From assembly GCA_963693085.1 (NCBI GenBank), contig OY856410.1, forward strand, positions 565,908,406-565,972,405: a stretch of DNA of 64,000 nucleotides, in the 5' to 3' direction. A model generated the notes under the pieces. The model searched no databases and was not told the DNA's origin. It worked only from the letters and a program-made list of their open reading frames with translations. The number at the start of each line of letters is the position of its first letter. Within the stretch, counting starts at the first letter, position 1. Below are positions 47,294 to 58,679 of the stretch, in pieces. The position numbers and the translations under genes are program-made. This stretch comes from Alisma plantago-aquatica. Lineage: Eukaryota; Streptophyta; Magnoliopsida; Alismatales; Alismataceae.

Positions 47294-47430
47294 AAGTCGG
47301 CCGAATCCTATATATATAAACCCGTCTGCCGTCGATCGGCCGAGTTCCAGGGTGGGGAAACTCGGCCGACAGAGTGTACAGACACCCTGCGCCCGACCGA
47401 TCGGCCGAGTTTCCAACTCGGCCGACAAAA
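47294..47430. repeat. CGGCCGAG hairpins in the pol-ORF3 spacer
   Basis: Two inverted pairs (about 47335-47387 and 47398-47427) use the same TCGGCCGAG/CTCGGCCGA arms as the LTR array, plus a lone GTCGGCCGA at 47296. They lie immediately upstream of a TATA box in element sense. Confidence 0.85.
47307..47320 (-). promoter_or_regulatory. Candidate internal promoter (TATA) for ORF3
   Basis: The minus strand reads TTTATATATATAGG, 130 bp upstream of the first ORF3 methionine and 211 bp upstream of the second. With the adjacent palindromes it mimics the LTR promoter layout. Confidence 0.5.
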
Positions 47431-47686
47431 ACCCTGATGTGAGAAATCCTAAAATCTAGTCCTAGCCTCATACGACCTAGGGCAATTTTTCTGAGGGATC
47501 TAGGATGTATTTTAAACACATTTAGGCACATTCTCATCATCATAGTGTACTATTCGTCGATAAAAACTCGTTTTGCGAAAAATACCCGAAAAAGAGATAA
47601 AACCAATAGAGATATTTATCAAAAACAAGCATTTTAAGCAAACAAGGCATTTATAAGCATGAGCAACACACATAACATGTAACCAG

Positions 47687-50600
47687 CTAATTAGAGAGCA
47701 ATTCAACATCATCAAGAGAGGTTATTAGCAATTTTGACCTAATGAAATTAAATTGATCTCTAGCAAGCGGTTTAGTGAAAATGTCAGCCAACTGATTTTC
47801 CGTATCCACATGTGTGATATAAATATCCTTTTTGACAATGTGATCACGGAGAAAATGATGGCGGACTTCTATGTGTTTAGCTCTACTATGCAATATTGGA
47901 TTATATGAAAGATTAATTGCACTAGTATTATCACAGAAAATAGGAGAAGCATCAAAATGAATGTTAAAGTCTTGGAGCATTTGCTTCATCCATAGGACCT
48001 GGGCACAACAACTTCCGGCTGCAATGTATTCAGCTTCGGTAGTTGATAATGCCACTGTGCTCTGTTTCTTGGAGAACCAAGACACCAAGCATGGTCCCAA
48101 GAGGAAGCAAGTGCCACTTGTGCACTTTCTATCAATTAAGCAACCTGCGTAGTCAGCATCACTATATGCCACAAGAGTAAAGTCCCTTGACTTAGGGTAC
48201 CATAGTCCAAAATTTGGAGTTTTGGCTAGATACCTCAAAATCCTCTTGACGGCAATAAGATGTGATTTCCTAGGGCTTGATTGAAAGCGGGCACACAAGC
48301 CAACACTAAACATTATATCAGGTCTAGAGGCAGTTAAATAAAGTAAACTTCCAATCATACCTCTATAGAGCTTCTCATCTACCTTCTCACCTTCCTCATC
48401 CCTGTCAAGTTTGGCAGTGTTTGACATGGGCGTGTCCATTTGCTTCATGTTCTCCATCCCAAAGCGTTTTAGAAGCTCAAGCGTGTATTTGCCTTGGTTG
48501 ATGAAGTTACCATTCTTGGTCTGCTTGATTTGGAAGCCTAGGAAGAAGGTCAGCTCACCCATCATACTCATCTCAAATTCACTCTGCATAAGAGAACCAA
48601 ACTCTTTGCAAAGATCAAGGTCAGTTCCGCCAAATATAATATCATCAACATATATTTGAATGATGAGAAAATGGGTAGAAGTGTGTTTTAGAAACAAGGT
48701 ACAATCAACTTTGCCCATGATATACCCATTATCTAACAAAAAGTTCTTTAGTTTCTCATACCAAGCTCGAGGTGCTTGTTTGAGACCATAGAGAGCTTTT
48801 TGCAAGAGATAAACATGATTGGGTAACTTATCATTTTCAAAGCCCGGAGGTTGAGCAACATATACTTCCTCCTCAATTGTACCATTCAAAAACGCACTTT
48901 TAACATCCATTTGATAAAGCAGGAAATTTTTATAACTAGCAAAGGCAAGTAGCATGCGAATAGATTCTAATCTAGCAACAGGCGCATAGGTTTCATCAAA
49001 ATCAATACCTTCTTGTTGATTATAACCTTGAGCTACTAACCTTGCTTTGTTTCTTACCACTTTTCCTTGCTCATCAAGCTTGTTGCGGTAGACCCATTTG
49101 GTGCCAATGATCTTTCTATTGTTTGGTCTTGGCACTAAGGTCCACACTCGGCTCTTCTCGAACTGCTCAAGCTCTTCTTGCATGGCAAGGATCCACTCAT
49201 CATCACCAAGGGCCTCCTTGATGTTCTTCGGCTCCATTTGAGAGATGAAGGCGCTGTCTGCTTGTTCTTTGTTGTGTGCAGCCCGTGTCCTTACTCTTTC
49301 AAACGGATTGCCTATGATCAACTCCTTGGGGTGATCTTTGGCGAAGCGGGGAGTGGGATCCTTCCTTTCTTCTTCTTTCTCTTCTTCTTCTTGATCTTCT
49401 TCTTGAACCTGCTTACCTTTATCTTTGATGTTGAGATCTTTGAGGATAGGAATGATTTCATCTGCAACATCATTATCACCAATAGGCTTGCCAACAACAG
49501 GGTTAGTTTCAATAAATTTAACATTTATGGATTCTTCTATTTTAGATAGTTCTATGTTAAATACTCTAAAAGCCCTGCTAGTAGTGCTATAGCCTAGGAA
49601 GAAAGCCTTGTAAGATTTCGGATCAAACTTGTCGAGAGAGTCCTTGGTGTTCAAAACAAAACAAGGGCATCCAAACACATGGAAGAAATCAATCGACGGC
49701 TTCCTACCACGCCATAGTTCATAGGGGGTTTTCTTAAACGTCGGATGAGTGAAAACTCGGTTTTGCACAAAACATGCGGTGCTAACGGCTTCAGCCCAAA
49801 ACTTCTTAGGAGTATCATACTCAAGAAGCATGGTCCTAGCCATTTCCTGTAGCGATCTATTCTTCCTCTCAACAACTCCATTTTGTTGGGGTGTGCGAGG
49901 AGAAGAGAAATTGTGCGAATAACCCGATTTTTCACAAAAACGTTCAAAAAGATCATTTTCAAACTCTCCCCCATGATCACTACGGATGGAAACAACATGA
50001 CAAGAAGCTTCGTTTTTGACTCGTTTGCAAAAGCTCGAGAAAACGTCAAGGGTGTCGCTTTTGGAAACAAGAAAGAAAGTCCAAGTATATCTAGAAAAAT
50101 CATCGACGATAACAAGACAATACTTGGAGCCGCGAAGCGTTTGTGTTCTCATAGGTCCGAAGAGATCAATATGAAGAAGCTCTAGAACTCTCTTGGTACT
50201 CATGACCCTTTTGGACTTGAAAGAGGATTTGGTTTGTTTCCCTTGGGTACAAGGTTGACATTCCTCATCCTTTTCAAAATCCAATTTGGGAAGTCCTCGA
50301 ACCAAGTCCTTTTTGTCTAGTTTCTTCATTTGATGCAAGTTCACATGACCCAAGCGTCGATGCCAAAGCGAAAGATCGTTTTTATCCACGACTAAGCATC
50401 TATTTAGTATGGGCTTTAAAGCATCAAGAACAATCACATATAGATTACCATTTCTAGTTCCCTTATATATGACATTATAGGACAGGGAATCTAGAAGCAA
50501 GCATTCTAAGGAAGTAAAGAGCACAAGATAACCATTATCACATAATTGGCTCACACTAATCAAGTTGTGATGTAGGCCATCAACAAGCAAAACATTTTTA

Positions 50601-50770
50601 ATGCACAAATCATTACCTACATCACCCTCACCTATAACCTTACCCTTTTTGTTGTCCCCAAAGGTTACCGATCCTCCTTTCTTCTTCACAAATTTGTTGA
50701 AATGGCTGATTTCTCCAGTCATGTGCTTAGAGCAGCCACTATCAACAATCCATTTCTTTGTGACCTGCAA
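47687..50770 (-). CDS. Ty1-copia Pol polyprotein (protease, integrase, RT, RNase H)
   Basis: The 1027-residue frame is intact. Protease [12 protein letters not shown] (8-19); integrase HHCC finger (His137, His142, Cys171, Cys174) and catalytic Asp202, Asp265, Glu301 (D-35-E spacing); reverse transcriptase with [10 protein letters not shown] (621-630) and YVDD (707-710); RNase H with [15 protein letters not shown] and ADIFTKPL. The copia order, integrase before reverse transcriptase, is clear. An acidic linker (about 455-475) separates integrase from reverse transcriptase. The first methionine is probably not a true start: the frame is open further upstream to the gag stop codon eight codons earlier, so pol is likely made as a gag fusion or by a special mechanism. 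Confidence 0.96.
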   Translation of the reverse strand: MQVTKKWIVDSGCSKHMTGEISHFNKFVKKKGGSVTFGDNKKGKVIGEGDVGNDLCIKNVLLVDGLHHNLISVSQLCDNGYLVLFTSLECLLLDSLSYNVIYKGTRNGNLYVIVLDALKPILNRCLVVDKNDLSLWHRRLGHVNLHQMKKLDKKDLVRGLPKLDFEKDEECQPCTQGKQTKSSFKSKRVMSTKRVLELLHIDLFGPMRTQTLRGSKYCLVIVDDFSRYTWTFFLVSKSDTLDVFSSFCKRVKNEASCHVVSIRSDHGGEFENDLFERFCEKSGYSHNFSSPRTPQQNGVVERKNRSLQEMARTMLLEYDTPKKFWAEAVSTACFVQNRVFTHPTFKKTPYELWRGRKPSIDFFHVFGCPCFVLNTKDSLDKFDPKSYKAFFLGYSTTSRAFRVFNIELSKIEESINVKFIETNPVVGKPIGDNDVADEIIPILKDLNIKDKGKQVQEEDQEEEEKEEERKDPTPRFAKDHPKELIIGNPFERVRTRAAHNKEQADSAFISQMEPKNIKEALGDDEWILAMQEELEQFEKSRVWTLVPRPNNRKIIGTKWVYRNKLDEQGKVVRNKARLVAQGYNQQEGIDFDETYAPVARLESIRMLLAFASYKNFLLYQMDVKSAFLNGTIEEEVYVAQPPGFENDKLPNHVYLLQKALYGLKQAPRAWYEKLKNFLLDNGYIMGKVDCTLFLKHTSTHFLIIQIYVDDIIFGGTDLDLCKEFGSLMQSEFEMSMMGELTFFLGFQIKQTKNGNFINQGKYTLELLKRFGMENMKQMDTPMSNTAKLDRDEEGEKVDEKLYRGMIGSLLYLTASRPDIMFSVGLCARFQSSPRKSHLIAVKRILRYLAKTPNFGLWYPKSRDFTLVAYSDADYAGCLIDRKCTSGTCFLLGPCLVSWFSKKQSTVALSTTEAEYIAAGSCCAQVLWMKQMLQDFNIHFDASPIFCDNTSAINLSYNPILHSRAKHIEVRHHFLRDHIVKKDIYITHVDTENQLADIFTKPLARDQFNFIRSKLLITSLDDVELLSN

Positions 50771-50794
50771 GAAAAGAGGATGTCGGAACCCAAC

Positions 50795-52840
50795 TCAAAC
50801 TTTGGGGTCCGGGGTTAGCTTGGGGACCCATTTCATATTTGGGTTGGTCCCCTTAGGCTTGTAAGGACAATAGGTAGAATAATGATCATCACATTTGCAA
50901 TGCATACATACCATGGGATTTTTAGAGCCGGAAGACTCTCCATTGAGAATTAGAGTTTCCACACTCTTTTTCTTACCTTTCTTCTTCTTCTTACCTTTTG
51001 GGATACTCTCATCGTATCCTAGACCACTAGTACCAATTTGTTTGGTAGAGTGCTCTAGAACATCATTTAGAGACTTTTTACCGGAAAGAAACCTTTGCAA
51101 GGTAGATCTTAATTTAGCGTTATCATCACTAAGATTTTTAATAGTAGTAGATAAACTATCAAGATCTTCTCTAGCATGCAACAGGTCGGCCTCAAGACAG
51201 AGGGCTTTAGTAAGAAGAGAATCTTTTTCAATAGTTAAGTTAGCAACTTCATTCCTAGGCAAGATAGGTCTAGAGGATAGATCATTTGTTTGAGCAAGCA
51301 ATCTAGCATTTTCAGATTTAAGCATAGCAATTTCTTTTTGATAACAATGAACTTCCTCTCTCCTAGCATCATCAATGAGTTTTAGTTCAACATTTTCAGT
51401 TTTTAGAACATCTAACTCATCTAGGCAATTTTGGTTCTCGATCTTAAGACTTTCAATAGTTTTAAGATAAGCACCATTCTCAACCTCTACTCCATTGTAT
51501 TGAAGTTCAAGGTCTTGAAGTTGCTCTTGCAAAGAATCTATACTATCAAGGTGTAACTTTTCATTTTCATCAAGAATGTCAATCTTGGCATATAGATCAT
51601 CTATTATCTTTCCTAATCTCTTTCTTTTAGCTTTACATTTAGCAAGAGATGATTGACATTCACTAAGCATTTCAATGATAGATTCTTTAGATAATTCAAG
51701 TAAAGCTTCATCACTTACATTGCTTACCTCACTTACCTCCATTACCTCTTCACTAGTAGATGCCATAAGTGCAAGATGACATTCTCCATCCTCGGAACAA
51801 GATGAACTTGAAGTAGAAGACTCCTCCCATGCCGCATGAGCTGCATCTTTGGATCGTCTTTCCTTCTTGTCCTTCTTCTTGTACTTGGATTCTCTCTTGT
51901 ATTTGTCATCCTTCTTGTGACTGCCCTTATGATAGCCCTTCTTGACTTTTGGGCAATCATTCTTGTAGTGGCCCTTTTGGCCACACTCATAGCACCTAGG
52001 AGTGGAGGAGGATTGCTTTCCCTTGAAGTGTCTTCCTTTGGAGTAATTGGCTTCATGGTCATTAGCACCTTCGTCTTCGCTTGAGGAGGGGCAAGGAGAC
52101 TTCATGGCAAGCTGTTGTTGCCTCATCATTTCTTCGACATGAGCTTTGAAGGCCATGTCCTTCATCTTTCTTGTCTCCTTCTCTTCCCTTTTCTCCTCTT
52201 CCTCTTGCTTGTCGAGCCTTGGTTCGTGAGCTTGTAGGTTACCAACCAGCTCCTCGGTTGACAACTCGCTAAGCTTGTAGACTTCTTCAATTGAAGTCAC
52301 CTTCGGCTCCCATCTCTTTGGAAGAGACCTCAAGATCTTGGCGTTGATGGTGCCTCGATCCATGACACTCCCAAGGGCTGCAAGGCTGTTGAGGATGACG
52401 TTGAGCCTTGTGTACATGTCCGCAACCCTTTCATTCTTCCCCATCTTGAAATTTTCAAGTAGGCCTCCGAGCATGTAGATCTTGGCCTCCTTGACCTGCT
52501 CCGTCCCTTCATAGGTGACACATAACTTGTGCCAAATCTCATGAGCGGTGTCCCATGAAGAGATGCGGTTGAATTCCGATGGAGAGAGGGCAGCGTAGAT
52601 GATGCTAATGGCTTTAGCATTTAGTTGAGCACGCTTCATCTCTTCGTCCGTCCATGTTGTGATGTTCCCCTTCGGCTCGTCGTACTTGAGGTGGACTATC
52701 TTCCACATCTCGTAGCTAACTCCTTGGATGTAGAACTGCATCCTTCTCTTCCAATATAGGAAGTTGGTGCCGTCGAAGACCGGGGGTCTTGTGGAGTAGC
52801 TTCCCTCAAGGTTGAGTGAACCGAGAGCCGAATCGCCCAT
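50795..52840 (-). CDS. Sirevirus Gag with two CCHC knuckles and a long coiled coil
   Basis: The 681-residue protein packages RNA into particles. The N-terminal copia gag domain (about 15-210) contains FDGTNFLYWKRRM. A Glu/Lys-rich helix follows (211-245), then CCHC knuckle CYECGQKGHYKNDC (283-296), a lysine-rich stretch, a predicted coiled coil (about 385-585), the Sirevirus-like GLGYDES block (607-612), a KKKKKGKKK tract and a second CCHC-like motif CMHCKCDDHYSTYC (645-658). It ends at a UGA that is in frame with pol. The start lies 37 bp after the primer-binding site. Coiled-coil gag is typical of Sireviruses, where it can interact with host dynein light chain-like proteins. Confidence 0.93.
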   Translation of the reverse strand: MGDSALGSLNLEGSYSTRPPVFDGTNFLYWKRRMQFYIQGVSYEMWKIVHLKYDEPKGNITTWTDEEMKRAQLNAKAISIIYAALSPSEFNRISSWDTAHEIWHKLCVTYEGTEQVKEAKIYMLGGLLENFKMGKNERVADMYTRLNVILNSLAALGSVMDRGTINAKILRSLPKRWEPKVTSIEEVYKLSELSTEELVGNLQAHEPRLDKQEEEEKREEKETRKMKDMAFKAHVEEMMRQQQLAMKSPCPSSSEDEGANDHEANYSKGRHFKGKQSSSTPRCYECGQKGHYKNDCPKVKKGYHKGSHKKDDKYKRESKYKKKDKKERRSKDAAHAAWEESSTSSSSCSEDGECHLALMASTSEEVMEVSEVSNVSDEALLELSKESIIEMLSECQSSLAKCKAKRKRLGKIIDDLYAKIDILDENEKLHLDSIDSLQEQLQDLELQYNGVEVENGAYLKTIESLKIENQNCLDELDVLKTENVELKLIDDARREEVHCYQKEIAMLKSENARLLAQTNDLSSRPILPRNEVANLTIEKDSLLTKALCLEADLLHAREDLDSLSTTIKNLSDDNAKLRSTLQRFLSGKKSLNDVLEHSTKQIGTSGLGYDESIPKGKKKKKGKKKSVETLILNGESSGSKNPMVCMHCKCDDHYSTYCPYKPKGTNPNMKWVPKLTPDPKV

Positions 52841-52876
52841 CTTCTCCTACTTGTTGAAGTAGCTTGGAGAAGACCC

Positions 52877-52888
52877 GCTCTGATACCA
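52877..52888 (-). other. Primer-binding site of element F (tRNA-iMet)
   Basis: In element sense, TGGTATCAGAGC lies two bases after the 5' LTR. Confidence 0.93.
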
Positions 52889-53706
52889 CTTGTTGGATCA
52901 ATGGGCTCTAGAAGGGGGGGTTGAATAGAGCTTCACAAACTTCACAAAAGTGATTAGACCACCAAATTATATTAAGTGCAGAACTTAATTCAAAACAGCA
53001 ATTTGATGTCCTAAACTAGCATACAAAGCAAGGATAAGAGACAAGGAAAGCATGCACTTGGACAGGTGGTTTAGAGTGGTTCCATGTCCTAAACTTAGGA
53101 GCACTGTCAGTCCACTACCTAGAGTTGGTTAGGCTCTAGGATTTGTAACTTGGTTCTCTTATATATATCACACAATAAGATTACAAGCTACAACTACCAA
53201 CCATCCAAGGACTTATATATCAAGCCAAGATCTTCAACCTCACCAAGGACTTACCCACCAAGCAAGTAGTCTTCAGCCTTCTTCAAAGGACTTACCTACT
53301 CTTGCTCTAGTCTTCGGCCTTGCAGGAATTACCCATCTTGCTTGAGCTTTGCCTTGCACCTCTCCTTCACTTGGAGAGCTTTAGCACCTTCCTCCTTCAC
53401 TCGGAGGCCTGGAGCAGCTAGCCTTCTTCTCCTTCACTTGGGGAAGAACAGCAACCTTCTTCTCTTTCACTCGGAGAAGAAACTTCAATCAATCTTCATA
53501 GAGAATGGAGGTGGGAGAATGAAGATGGAGAGCTTTACAATGAACAAATGGTAGCTCTCTTACAAAGGGATCCTAACTCACTCTTACTCACGTTTTTGCA
53601 TTGAAGGTAGAGAGAGAAAGGGGGCTCAAAGGTTGGAAACCACTCAACTAAGGCTAGGACCAAGCATATGTGAATGAGCAACCTTGGAATGAAGTCCAAG
53701 AGGTCC

Positions 53707-53714
53707 TATTTATA
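53707..53714 (-). promoter_or_regulatory. TATA box, probable promoter of element F
   Basis: The minus strand reads TATAAATA, about 690 bp into the 5' LTR and downstream of the hairpin array. Confidence 0.72.
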
Positions 53715-53850
53715 GTTGAGGGTGTCCCTTTGAGGTTGGGTGAGTTAAGTGGCACAAACTAGCCGTTTTACAACTTGCAACGGATCTATTTTGAGTCCCA
53801 CCAACTCCTCCAACGGTTGGAATTGCTTTTTCTGCATTCCAGTACAGTCC

Positions 53851-54073
53851 GATCGGCCGAGTTTCAATAAAGGCAACTCGGCCGACACACTAGGTGACAA
53901 AACCAACAGGGAATCTGTCGGCCGAGTTTCCAGGGGGAAACTCGACCGATCAGTCATCCTTTGGTTTTGACTGACCAGTGGATCGGCCGAGTTTCCTGGC
54001 ATTGAAACTCGGCCGACAGCCCAGAAAATTCCTCAATACATGGATCGGCCGAGTTTGTAATTCGGCCGACCAA
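53851..54073. repeat. Four CGGCCGAG hairpins, 5' LTR of F
   Basis: Same array as in the 3' LTR, positioned upstream of the TATA box in element sense (U3). Confidence 0.85.
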
Positions 54074-54403
54074 ATCCCTGTTAAGGGGTATTTTGGAATT
54101 TCCAAAAACTGTATAAATGATGGATTTTTGAGTTCCAATCATTTTATCCATCTTAGATACAATGCAAAACATGAATTTAAGTGATTACAAAAATTGCTCT
54201 AAGCCTCTAAGGGCTATATTACAAAGCGGGTGAAAGTCACATGTTTTGCATGTGCCGGGAGAGTAGCTTTGAGTGAATTTTGATTCTTTTCTTGTATCTA
54301 ATGTCTGCAATGATCTCAATTAGAAATGTTAGATACATATGAGTGGAATGGTTAAGTCATTATCAAAATATGGGCAATATGCGACACCTAGGTCAACACT
54401 TAG

Positions 54404-55745
54404 CTCATCACCTGAGCATTGTTACCACATTCTCAGGTAACTAACACCTTTAGGTCTTCTGACCAAGACAAGTATGATACTTGCTACACAAGCATCCATT
54501 ATGGCACTTTAGGCCCATTAACTCTCTTGCTACCTCTTACCAGGCAACAAGGTATATCATGGCACACAATGCCCAATAAATAATTCAATTAATAATACAT
54601 CATAGCTCATACCTCGCTATGCCCATCATCTCATGAAACATGCATGGTTAGCACATATGATAGCAGTACATCAATTATCTATCAACACCATGCAAAACAA
54701 ATGTATCATTAGTTCAAGGTATCACCCTTATTCCTTTACCAGGATTAGGGTTTCCCATCACATATCTTATGTATCCTTCATCCAATTATATTGGACTTAT
54801 AATACATCAAGGTATACAACCATATTAGGTCACTTTCAAATCATCTCTAAATCAAGCATAGAGCACCACGACCGTGCAACCAAGAACGGCCGTGTGAGGG
54901 AAAGCCACCACGGCCGTGCTGCCTTGCACGGTCGTGCTGTAGAAGATCACCACATGAATCATATTCATGTATGAATTCTATTCTTTCATCCTTTCAACTT
55001 GATTTGGTCACATCAACCCTTCAATCAAGTACATACAACTATGATTAACATAGTGTATCAAGTCATTGACCCTATAAGCAATTAGGAATTCATCCCTTAA
55101 TTGGCACTAATCCCTTAGGTACTATTAGGGTTTCAACCTTTGTACCTTCTTTGATTATCATTACTAATCATCATTGGATCAATGGATCATTCATCATCTT
55201 AATTCTCAAGAGATTCAATCACATTGAACCTCCACTACATAAGGTATCCAATTGAATTAGGGTTTCCAATGTTGATTCCTTCAATCATTGAATTCATGGA
55301 ACCAATCATCAATTCGACCTATATTCATACTTCAATTGAGTTTAATATGTCAACCTTCAACTAGTTTGACCCTCAATTGACCCTCAATTGATCATCAATT
55401 AGGGTTTGAATCAATTGAATTAGGGTTTGGAATCGATGATCCAACAACACTAATCAATGCAAGATTGGTTACTTTGAAACTATTGAACCATCATCCAAAT
55501 TGGGTATGACCTAACCCCAAACGGTCTTGAGGTCGTTTGGATGACCTCCAAACGGTATTGAGACGGTTTGCCCATCTTATCACTCAAATCTAAGCCATCC
55601 AATTAGGGTTTGGATCATTGGATTGATCACCAAATCAACATTTGATTACACTTCAACTTAGTGACATTGGATCTTCAATTGCTTAACCATACTCAACCCT
55701 AGACCTCCAAACGGTCTTGGGTGACCCCCAAACGGTCTCAAGACT
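54404..55745 (-). repeat. LTR B, segment 3, ending at an inversion junction
   Basis: This resumes LTR B after the CTTAG duplication. It matches LTR C in reverse complement, with TGTAGCAAG and GGTCAGAAGACC blocks and the CACGGCCGTG motifs at 54865-54935. At about 55745 the sequence switches to plus-orientation LTR sequence (D) without the B start being reached. Confidence 0.75.
54941..55719 (-). repeat. Inverted repeat arm 1 (about 780 bp)
   Basis: Reverse complement of 57901-58679 with only scattered differences by eye. It begins AGAAGATCACCACATGAATC. Confidence 0.9.
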
Positions 55746-57044
55746 GTTTGGAGGGTTAAATTGCAAATGTTGCATGATAAGATGTTCCTCTGATGTTGAG
55801 ACATCATAAGACTGAATATGATGTAGTGGTATGGTTTTCACAAGCTTGGGCATCAAGATTAAGCTTGTAAAGCAATCCTTGTGCATTAAAACCTAGTTTT
55901 GGTGAAATGTGCAATTTACCCAAAACCTAGGGTTCAATATGCAAATTACCACTTCAATGAGGTCCATAATGTTTCTTGGCATCATGTATAGCAAATAAAA
56001 TGAGATAGGCACCTCATTTGAATTAAGTTGGAGGAGAGAGAATCTTGATATTAAAATAATCAAGATTTAAGCAAAAAGGGAACTTTAATTTAAATTAATG
56101 CAAAAAGAAATAAATTAATTGAGGAGCCCTTCAACCAAAAGTTGAGGGATGATTTTGTAAGGTGTTGGACGATCTTGTGCTTTGATGTGGCACAAAAAGA
56201 TCTTGGTTGAGTGGAGGCCAACTCACAATATCATAATAAAAAGTAATATCCACTAAAAGTTGGATATTAATATAAAACTCTTTAAGGTGCTTAATTTCTT
56301 TTCCATTAATTCTTGGATAATGAAGAGATTTTTCAAGAATTTGTAGGTGGTTTCGTGGCCAAGAAATGGAGGAGGATTTGGGGGAAATTAGTATGGAATT
56401 TAAAGAAAATAATTCCATTTTCTCTTTCCTTGAAAACCCATATACATACCCTTGATGTATATCTTTTCCAATAACACATAGGGATCGTTTCCTTAGTTTT
56501 TTCCTTGTCACCTTGCTTTGTCCGACCAAGGAAGAGATCAGGAGAAGGAGAAGGACGAACACAACCTTTTGGTAAGGTTTTGATCACCTTCTACCTCGGA
56601 TTCATGGTGAAAACCCTAAATCAATGTTTGATTCTTAGTTTTCTTCACCCGATTTCCAATTCTAGCCATCTATTTCATCCAATAGCTCAAGAACGAACCT
56701 TGGGCAGTTACTGGAACTCCATACACCATTAGAGCCGTGGATCTTGGATCTTGGATATCAGATTTGAGGTGGGTTTTATAACTCAAACCCTTAATCACTG
56801 ATATTGCATCAATTCTCTATGCTTTGTTGATTGTTTTCTTCAATTTGATACACTCTTGTTTCTTTGCTGCAATTTCCATCAAGAACGCTTGCTGTTCTTG
56901 GTTGAACGAAGGAAGGTGATGATAAAATCATCCTATATGTTTATCCAAAGGAAATTACCAATCCAAATGGTTTCCCAAACCGTTTGGGAGCAAACAGTTT
57001 CAAACTGTTTAGAATCAAACGGTTTCACTAAACCGTATGAGACC

Positions 57045-57720
57045 AAACGGTTTCAAAACCGTTTGGTGGAGTTGACCAAGCATTGACCGTTTGAGAATCT
57101 TGTTTCTAATTATGTAGGACGATAACCCACCAACTTTGAGGGGTTAACTCTAAAGGAATCATAGTTTGAAGGCTAATCAATTAGGCAAATTGAATTGAAT
57201 TAAGTGCTGAATTTCAACCTGATTAACTTGACCTTTTTGGGAAAACGGTTTCAAAACCGTTTGGTGGAGTTGACCAAGGGTTGACAGTTTGGGAATCTTG
57301 ATCCTAATTATGTGGTATGATGACTCACCAAATTTTATGGTTCAACTCCAAAGAAATCATAGGTTGAAGGCTAATCAATTAGGCAAATCTAATTGGATTA
57401 AGTGCTGATTTTTCAGCTTGATTAATTCGACCTTTTGGGGAAACGGTTTCAAAACCGTTTGATATGGTTTAACAAGGGTTGAACGTTTGCGATTACGGTT
57501 CCTAATGATGTTGGTTAATGACTCACAAAATTTGATGGATTACTTCCAAAGGAATTGTGAGTTGAAGGCTATTCAATTGGGCAAACCCTAATTGAAATCA
57601 GTGCTGAAATTCCAATGAGTTAATTTGAGATTTTGGGTTGATTAGCCCAAACGGTTTCAAAACCATTTGGGGATCACCCAAACGGTTTCAAGACCGTTTG
57701 GGGATCACCCAAGACCGTTT
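57045..57720 (+). repeat. 198-bp tandem units with AAACGGTTT palindromes, LTR D
   Basis: AAACGGTTTCAAAACCGTTT-type palindromes start at 57045, 57243, 57441 and 57649 (spacing 198, 198, 208). The sequence between them is alignable (GTTGACCAAG, AACTCCAAAGGAAT, AAGGCTAATCAATTAGGCAA). More palindromes follow at 57679, 57853 and 57891. Confidence 0.88.
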
Positions 57721-57900
57721 GGAGGTCTGGGGTCAAGAATAGTTGACCAATTGAAGGTCCAAAGGTACCAAATCATATTGCAATTATGTGTTGATGTGCT
57801 GATCAACTCAATAGACCAAACCTTGATGATTTTCACTAGAATCCAAGGTTTGGATGGGCCAAACGGTCTCAAGACCGTTTGGGACTCATCCAAACGGTCT

Positions 57901-58679
57901 CAAGACCATTTGGAGGTCTAGGGTTGAGTATGGTTAAGCAATTGAAGACCCAATGTCACTAAGTTGAAGTGTAATCAAATGCTGATTTGGTGATCAATCC
58001 AATGATCCAAACCCTAATTGGATGGCTTGGATTTGAGTGATAAGATGGTCAAATGGTCTCAATACCGTTTGGAGGTCATCCAAACGACCTCAAGACCGTT
58101 TGGGGTCAGGTCATACCCAATTTGGATGATGTTTCAATAGTTTCAAAGTAACCAATCTTGCATTGATTAGTGTTGTTGGATCATCGATTCCAAACCCTAA
58201 TTCAATTGATTCAAACCCTAATTGATGATCAATTGAGGGTCAATTGAGGGTCAAACCAGTTGAAGGTTGACCTATGAAACTCAATTGAAGTATGAATATA
58301 GGTCGAATTGATGATTGGTTCCATGAATTCAATGATTGAAGGAATCAACATTGGAAACCGTAATTCAATTCGATACCTTATGTAGTGGAGGTTCAATGTG
58401 ATAGAATCTCTTGAGAATTAAGATGATGAATGATCCATTGATCCAATGATGATTAGTAATGATAATCAAATAAGGTACAAAGGTTGAAACCCTAATAGTA
58501 CCTAAGGGATTAGTGCCAATTAAGGGATGAATTCCTAATTGCTTATAGGGTCAATGACTTGATACACTATGTTAATCATAGTTGTATGTACTTGATTGAA
58601 GAGTTGATGTGACCTAATCAAGTTGATAGGATGAAAGAATAGAATTCATACATGAATATGATTCATGTGGTGATCTTCT
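57901..58679 (+). repeat. Inverted repeat arm 2 (about 780 bp)
   Basis: Partner of arm 1, separated by a spacer of about 2.18 kb. Confidence 0.9.

Larger units (their letters stand above)
43298..54398 (-). mobile_element. Element F: Sirevirus-type Ty1-copia retrotransposon, 11.1 kb
   Basis: Target duplication CTTAG (43293-43297 and 54399-54403), two 1508-bp LTRs with only two substitutions noticed (about 0.13%), an initiator tRNA-Met primer-binding site, gag, pol, a third ORF after pol and several polypurine-like tracts. The large coiled-coil gag, the extra ORF in the envelope position, multiple purine tracts and palindrome-rich LTRs are Sirevirus hallmarks. It inserted into LTR B 334 bp from element E. 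The one visible coding defect is a single in-frame UGA between gag and pol, which may be programmed. Confidence 0.95.
52891..54398 (-). repeat. Element F 5' LTR (1508 bp)
   Basis: Identical to the 3' LTR except for two noted substitutions (AATGAACAAATGG versus AATGAATAAATGG; CTAGCCGTTTT versus CTAGCCATTTT). Confidence 0.95.
55746..58679 (+). repeat. LTR D: Tekay-type LTR fragment, plus orientation
   Basis: It starts inside the LTR (equivalent to about 59175 in LTR C) with GAGGGTTAAATTGCAAATG and continues through GTGCAATTTACCCAAAACCT, a donor-like GAG|GTGGGT (56766-56774) and the array of 198-bp units, to GTGATCTTCT where a CACTA element interrupts it. Bases 58924-58976, with CACGGCTGTG motifs, look like its continuation. 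No gene was seen; frames in this interval are chance. Confidence 0.75.
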
